This document shows, in pieces, positions 60,801 through 64,000 of a stretch of 64,000 nt of DNA. The notes beneath the pieces were generated by a model that did no database searches, was not told the DNA's origin, and saw only the letters and a list, made by a program, of their open reading frames with translations. Position 1 is the stretch's first letter. Every line of letters begins with the position of its first letter. The position numbers were made by a program, and so were the translations under genes. Origin of the DNA: Qipengyuania_B thermophila (lineage in GTDB: Bacteria; Pseudomonadota; Alphaproteobacteria; Sphingomonadales; Sphingomonadaceae); the NCBI RefSeq assembly GCF_004153605.1, contig NZ_SDSI01000001.1, forward strand, positions 496,001 to 560,000, in the 5' to 3' direction.

Positions 60801-62118
60801 GCTGGCCGCGCCGCTTGGCGGCGGCATCCGCTACAACGGCCCGGCCGACACGCTGTTTTCCTTCACCGGAGTCTCGGATCAGCGGTTGTCGGGGCCGATC
60901 GGACTGGCGGCGGATTTCACCGGACGGGTGGGACAGCCAGAGCTTGGCGGGATCGTCCGGGGAAGCAATCTCACCTACGAGAACCTGACCTACGGCACCC
61001 GCCTGACGAACCTTGCGGTGGCGGGCCGGTTCTCGGGCGAGCGGCTCGAGATCGACCGCCTCACCGCCACGGCTGGCGAGGGACGGGCCAGCGCCAGCGG
61101 CTTCGTCTCGCTCGCCGCCGCGCAGGGGTTCCCCATGAACATCGCCGTGGAACTGGACAACGCCCGCATCGCCCGTGGCGATGCCCTGTCCGCGACCGCC
61201 ACCGGCTCCTTCCGGCTGACCAAGGCCCCCGGAGAGACAGCGCTGGTGCGCGGCGAGCTGGCGCTGCCCAACACCCGCTACACGCTGGTGCGCCAGGGCG
61301 CAGCCGAAGTCCCCCAGCTCACCGGCGTCCGCTTCCGCGCGCCGCCCGGTCCTGCACGGGTGACCGGCAACGAGCCGGCGCTGGCGGGCGGCGGACTCTT
61401 CGATCTCGTCCGGCTCGACATCGGGCTGCGCGCGTCCGAACGCATGTACATTTCGGGCATGGGTCTGGAATCCGAGTGGGAGGCGGATGTCCGTCTGCGC
61501 GGCACCACCGCCGACCCGCGGATCGTCGGCGAGGCGAACCTCATCCGCGGCACGCTCGGCTTCGCCGGGCGTTCCTTCGAACTGGAGCGCGGCCGCGTCG
61601 CCTTCCAGGGCGGGACGCCGATCAACCCGACGATCGAGATGGTTGCGAGCGAACAGATCGAGGACATCACGGTCAACGTCAACGTGACGGGCCGCGCCTA
61701 CAACCCGCAGATCGTCTTCAGCAGCGTTCCCGGCCTCCCACAGGACGAGATCGTGGCCCGCATCCTGTTCGGATCCTCCATCGGCAACCTGTCCACGATC
61801 CAGGCGGTGCAGCTCGCCGCGTCGCTCAACGCCCTGCGCGGCACCGGCGGAGGCCTCAACCCGCTCGGCCAGCTGCGCGCCGCCACCGGCATCGACCGCC
61901 TGCGCATCCTCGGTGCGGACGAGACCACGGGCCGCGGGACCGCGCTCGCGGCCGGGGAATATCTGTCGGACGACATCTATCTCGAATTCATCACCGATGC
62001 GCGCGGCTTCACCGCGACCCAGCTGGAGATCAGCCTGACCCCTGCCCTGTCGATCCTCAGCCAGGTGGGAGGATCAGGGCTGTCGAGCATCAACGTGCGG
62101 TATCGGCGGAACTATTGA
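57844..62118 (+). CDS. tamB: TamB, translocation and assembly module inner-membrane component
   Basis: A 1424-residue protein anchored by one N-terminal helix (about 42-64, LKGLALLAGGLALLLAAVLL) and spanning the periplasm as a long beta groove (AsmA/VPS13-like repeats). The C-terminal DUF490 domain starts near residue 1080, with FAGRSFELERGRVAFQGG and NPTIEMVASEQIEDITVNV, and ends INVRYRRNY. It cooperates with TamA in outer-membrane biogenesis, and current models favour phospholipid transport along the groove. Length is in the normal range. Its stop shares a base with the lipoprotein gene that follows. Confidence 0.93.
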   Translation: MTGDTSSADGTGMAAETAVVVVEERAQAPAARRGRGWQVLKGLALLAGGLALLLAAVLLGLNTAPGKRFIADRIGALQFENGLEIDIGRIQGSIYGEMILRDVTLSDPQGVFATSPEITVDWRPFAYIRNRIDVRALTSPLVTLQRVPQFADTPPSEDPLLPDLDIRIGRLAVARFVAEPPVTGERRVLTLAGAANIADRRARVRLDARTLEGAGAGGGDRLALWLDAVPDDNRLALDLALDAPADGVAAALTGLTEPLRLRVNGAGDWARWSGQADADLGGRELARLAIAFADGTVRITGPAQVARLLEGPSAQLLGPVLAIDVTGTMDERRVELSGTGASDALRLTANGVVDLGNNSFTAMRVGLVLLRPAALAPNLAGSGMRAQLVLDGPFATPRVRYAVNAARLLINDIGVQNLVATGDARIRTDQILVPVSARADRITGLDTVAGGTLTNVRLNGDLAIDGARILSDNMRIRSDRIDAGLILVADTARGFYTGAIDGRIDRYRVESVGIFNIVTDLDLRTVPSGGFAMVGRIQARSTSLFNESVRNFLGGNASGAANVRYGPDGIIRFSNLSVRAPAVRITTGDGFYAPDGRLAFNASGTTTAYGPVGVRVAGTLASPRATVTATRPGLGVGLANLAADITTVPAGYRLQARGDTDYGPLTADVVVGTGAQLTLDIARGTLAGIDFSGSLRQSPAGPFTGRLDAAGQGLAGVARLEAAGQFQEVLLNLRARDTVLPGPANVAVGSAAIDARAILYEQPLVIADVQLANATYGSTSLSAFRALVDYQNGTGRAQLLAEGVSGVPFRIAANAEMQPELWRVALQGRARGVAFRTAAPARIRPDDGRYELLPTQIDFGQGSMRLAGVWGDGLRVQSRLDRMDLALLNAFMPGYGLGGRATGSLDFDQPSPDAFPRADARLQITQFSRTTAALVSQPVDINFVGRLLPDGGEARAVIRQRGAVIGRAVASLRPLGPGAGPWTTRLLAAPLGGGIRYNGPADTLFSFTGVSDQRLSGPIGLAADFTGRVGQPELGGIVRGSNLTYENLTYGTRLTNLAVAGRFSGERLEIDRLTATAGEGRASASGFVSLAAAQGFPMNIAVELDNARIARGDALSATATGSFRLTKAPGETALVRGELALPNTRYTLVRQGAAEVPQLTGVRFRAPPGPARVTGNEPALAGGGLFDLVRLDIGLRASERMYISGMGLESEWEADVRLRGTTADPRIVGEANLIRGTLGFAGRSFELERGRVAFQGGTPINPTIEMVASEQIEDITVNVNVTGRAYNPQIVFSSVPGLPQDEIVARILFGSSIGNLSTIQAVQLAASLNALRGTGGGLNPLGQLRAATGIDRLRILGADETTGRGTALAAGEYLSDDIYLEFITDARGFTATQLEISLTPALSILSQVGGSGLSSINVRYRRNY

Positions 62119-62315
62119 TGCGCCGCGCCCTGCCCATCGCTGCCCTGGCGCTCATGACGCTGGCCGCGTGCCGGCAGGAGCCGACCTTCGACGAACGCTA
62201 CGCCGCGACTCACGCGCGGATCGAGGCCAAATCGCAGGAGATCGATTCCGACCTGCATGGCAGGTCCGGGGCCGCCGCTCAGTCCCCGGCGCCTGCCGCC
62301 CAGCCGGAGCGCTGA
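62118..62315 (+). CDS. small lipoprotein coupled to tamB
   Basis: A 65-residue protein. The signal MRRALPIAALALMTLAAC has a clear lipobox LAAC (Cys18). The mature part is a short charged helix (QEPTFDERYAATHARIEAKS) and a disordered proline/alanine tail. No family is recognised with certainty. The TGATG junction ties it to TamAB, so an accessory role is plausible. It overlaps cutA tail to tail by 37 bases. Confidence 0.75.
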   Translation: MRRALPIAALALMTLAACRQEPTFDERYAATHARIEAKSQEIDSDLHGRSGAAAQSPAPAAQPER

Positions 62316-62647
62316 ACCGGCCCACCACGCCGCCCTGCGCCTGTCAGCGCGGACAGCCAGCCGGCTGTGCCTGCGGTCGCCGCCGTGCACGGCCAGCCGA
62401 GCACGGCCGGACAGTCGTAGGGATGCGCCTCGGCCACGGCCTGAACCACCTCTTCAAGCAGCGCCGCATCCGTCTTGAACAGCACGCCCACCTCGTCGGC
62501 CGCTCCGCGCTCGCCGTTCCAGACGAACAGCGACTGCATCCCGCCGATGATGTTGGCGCAGGCGACAAGGCCGCGGTCGAGCAAGCGGTCCGCCGCAGCC
62601 TCCGCGCTGCCGCGATCCGGGAAGGGGCACCAGACGAGCGCCGTCAT
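62279..62647 (-). CDS. cutA: CutA divalent-cation tolerance protein
   Basis: A 122-residue trimeric ferredoxin-fold protein. MTALVWCPFPDRGSAEAAAD, ACANIIGGMQSLFVWNGE, EVGVLFKTDAALLEEVV and AHPYDCPAV are the family signatures. Members bind metal ions and have been linked to copper tolerance, but the true role is unsettled. The C-terminus is longer than usual by about 20 residues (LTGAGRRGGPVQRSG...), the part that overlaps the lipoprotein gene on the other strand. Its ATG overlaps the ctaA stop as ATGA; longer upstream frames lie within ctaA. Confidence 0.92.
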   Translation of the reverse strand: MTALVWCPFPDRGSAEAAADRLLDRGLVACANIIGGMQSLFVWNGERGAADEVGVLFKTDAALLEEVVQAVAEAHPYDCPAVLGWPCTAATAGTAGWLSALTGAGRRGGPVQRSGWAAGAGD

Positions 62648-63774
62648 GCCGGACCCGGCAGCGGCCTCGCCGCAGCCGTGCCGCGCTGACGGAGGGAAGG
62701 CACATCCTTCCCGGCAGCATGGGCACCCCAGGCGACCGCCGCAACGAGCAGCGCCCCGACAAGCTGATGCGCCACGGCGAGCCACAGGCTGACCTGCGTC
62801 ATGACGGTGGCGATGCCGAGCAGGATCTGCACGCCCAAGGTGGCATTGATGGCGATCGATGCCCGGCGATCGACAGTCCGCGCCCTTCGTGCGAGCACGA
62901 TCACGGCGGCCGCCGCGACGAACGCCCACCACCGGTGGAGAAAATGCAGCAGGAACGGATCATGCGTCAGCGTCCACCAGAGACCCCCGCTCCAGGCGAT
63001 CTCCGGCACCAGTCGTCCGTTCATCAGCGGCCAGTCGCTGGCCGCCAGACCGGCGTTCAGACCCGCGACCCAGGCTCCCAGCAGGAGCTGGATGAAAAGG
63101 ATCAGCGCCGCCGCCCCCGCCAACCCTGTCAGCCGGGCCGGACGCCCGCTTGTGCCGCGAGCCAGGGCCCGCATGTCGAGCGCCGTCCACACCAGCAGCG
63201 CCAGCGTGAGCAGCGCCGTCAGCAGATGGACGGACAGCCAGAAATGGCTGACATCCGTCATGTCCTCGCCCAGACCCGAGCGCACCATCAGCCAGCCGAA
63301 CACCCCCTGCATTCCGCCCAGCGCGAGCAATCCGAGCAGGCGCGGCTTGTAACCGGCGGGGATGGCACCCCGGACCCAGAACCATGCCAGCGGCACCGCA
63401 TAGGCCAGCCCGATCAGCCGCCCGAGCAGACGGTGGAACCATTCCCAGAAGAAGATGAACTTGTAATCGTCGAGCGTCATGCCGGCAGGCCCGGCATGAT
63501 GGATGTATTCGCCCGTTTGCCGGTACTGGGCGAACTGCGCCTCCCACGCGCTCTCGCTCAGGGGCGGCAGGATGCCGGTGACCGGTTGCCAGCGCGTGAT
63601 CGACAGGCCCGACTCGGTCAGTCGCGTGATGCCGCCGACCGCCACCATCAGGAGAACCAACCCCGCCACGACGAACAGCCACAGGGCGATGGCGCCGGGT
63701 CGCGGTCCGCGCATGCCTGTCGCCGCGCTTGCCGTCCTGTCGACGGCGACGGGCCTGCCAGAGTGCTCAGCCAT
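62644..63774 (-). CDS. ctaA: heme A synthase (COX15/CtaA type)
   Basis: A 376-residue inner-membrane enzyme that oxidises heme O to heme A for aa3-type cytochrome c oxidase. Eight membrane segments are predicted. The opening VGGITRLTESGLSITRWQPV is the alphaproteobacterial and mitochondrial COX15 signature. Haem-ligand histidines are in WEWFHRLLGR, HFWLSVHLLTA, LHFLHRWWAF and VAHQLVGA. Full length. It sits upstream of cutA and is divergent from the MerC-like gene. The presence of heme A synthase shows that the organism also makes an aa3 oxidase in addition to the bd oxidase encoded here. Confidence 0.95.
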   Translation of the reverse strand: MAEHSGRPVAVDRTASAATGMRGPRPGAIALWLFVVAGLVLLMVAVGGITRLTESGLSITRWQPVTGILPPLSESAWEAQFAQYRQTGEYIHHAGPAGMTLDDYKFIFFWEWFHRLLGRLIGLAYAVPLAWFWVRGAIPAGYKPRLLGLLALGGMQGVFGWLMVRSGLGEDMTDVSHFWLSVHLLTALLTLALLVWTALDMRALARGTSGRPARLTGLAGAAALILFIQLLLGAWVAGLNAGLAASDWPLMNGRLVPEIAWSGGLWWTLTHDPFLLHFLHRWWAFVAAAAVIVLARRARTVDRRASIAINATLGVQILLGIATVMTQVSLWLAVAHQLVGALLVAAVAWGAHAAGKDVPSLRQRGTAAARPLPGPA

Positions 63775-63873
63775 CCCGCCTTCTTGCGCATGCCCGCGCC
63801 GGTTTTCAAGGCAAGGCGCCCGTCGGTGCGCGGCGGCGTATCCGAACGGGCGGAACCCGTTCGCGGCTCTTGC

Positions 63874-63891
63874 GTAATGATACTATGTCAC
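63874..63891 (+). promoter_or_regulatory. imperfect dyad, possible operator of the MerC-like gene
   Basis: GTAATGATACTATGTCAC has the interrupted inverted pattern GTRAYR...YRTYAC and lies 17 bases upstream of the ATG in an AT-rich pocket, between TTGCGT and TAAGAG (17-base spacing) that could serve as weak -35 and -10 elements. Fur/Zur-family sites have this size and symmetry. The identity of the regulator is inference. Confidence 0.4.
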
Positions 63892-63908
63892 ATAAGAGCG
63901 GCGGCGAC

Positions 63909-64000
63909 ATGACGGATCGGTCCCCCTTGATGTTCGGACGCCTGGACCGGGCGGGAATCGTGCTTTCGGGCCTGTGCGCCGTTCATTGCCTGATGACGAT
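63909..64000 (+). CDS. MerC-domain protein, 3'-truncated by the window edge
   Basis: Thirty complete codons are visible. FGRLDRAGIVLSGLCAVHCL matches the start of MerC-like four-helix membrane proteins, in which the cysteine pair (here LCAVHC) binds metal ions. The rest lies outside the window. Function is probably metal transport or homeostasis rather than mercury resistance as such. The upstream dyad suggests metal-responsive control. Confidence 0.65.
   Translation, partial: MTDRSPLMFGRLDRAGIVLSGLCAVHCLMT

Noticed and set aside
1..64000. CRISPR arrays, insertion sequences, prophage or attachment sites
   Set aside because: No regularly spaced direct repeats, transposase motifs, phage genes or tRNA-flanking integrase were found. 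The tRNA-Leu has no adjacent integrase.

Overview
The window is about 64 kb of GC-rich (roughly two thirds G+C by eye), densely coding chromosomal DNA from an alphaproteobacterium, most likely a member of the Sphingomonadales. The case rests on a very large NAD-glutamate dehydrogenase, a PEPxxWA-type C-terminal sorting tail, a CYP153-like P450, the rpe / heparinase II-III / purH order, a TamA with a long acidic proline-rich N-terminus, and many TonB and outer-membrane genes. No insertion sequence, phage gene, rRNA or CRISPR array was seen, and no gene-free stretch exceeds 300 bases.

Layout. 1-4017: 3' part of NAD-glutamate dehydrogenase. 4076-10083: ferredoxin reductase, queG (convergent), a two-gene ABC-2 exporter and a CYP153-like P450. 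10227-14001: a translationally coupled minus-strand cassette (FAD oxidoreductase, GtrA, GT-C glycosyltransferase), then a double-PilZ protein. 14971-25930: a lipoprotein-type subtilisin on the plus strand faces a five-gene minus-strand cluster of secreted DUF11/Ig-like proteins that includes a ~1675-residue protein ending in a predicted outer-membrane barrel. This is the best candidate for an undescribed system. 26000-30031: PhoD-like phosphatase and TonB-dependent receptor. 30135-31105: tRNA-Leu(UAA), ihfB and a GntR regulator. 31286-36967: a plus-strand run of POT peptide transporter, two amidohydrolases (the second lacks the metal-binding HxH), FKBP and NnrU.

37014-49208: mostly minus strand. 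It holds a PEP-CTERM protein behind an AT-rich leader, an alpha/beta hydrolase, dxs, a Zur/Fur regulator, msrA with a coupled 44-residue membrane peptide, purH, heparinase II/III, rpe, a plus-strand DUF2141 gene, and a diacylglycerol kinase coupled to a protein that may be a remote TAM41-like phosphatidate cytidylyltransferase. 49387-62315: plus strand. It holds an M13 metallopeptidase, a cyanide-insensitive-type cytochrome bd oxidase with its small subunit, an HWE histidine kinase, and tamA-tamB with a small lipoprotein. 62279-64000: cutA and ctaA on the minus strand, then the start of a MerC-like gene behind a possible operator dyad.

Themes. Envelope biogenesis and surface display dominate (TamAB, the DUF11 cluster, PEP-CTERM, GtrA/GT-C, TonB receptor), together with aerobic respiration (cytochrome bd, heme A synthase) and peptide or amino-acid catabolism (POT, amidohydrolases, M13 peptidase, glutamate dehydrogenase). 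Start and stop codons overlap by 1 or 4 bases (ATGA, GTGA, TGATG) at many junctions, so most neighbours are probably co-translated. Several starts were moved inward from the longest open frame on the basis of signal peptides, ribosome-binding sites and these overlaps.
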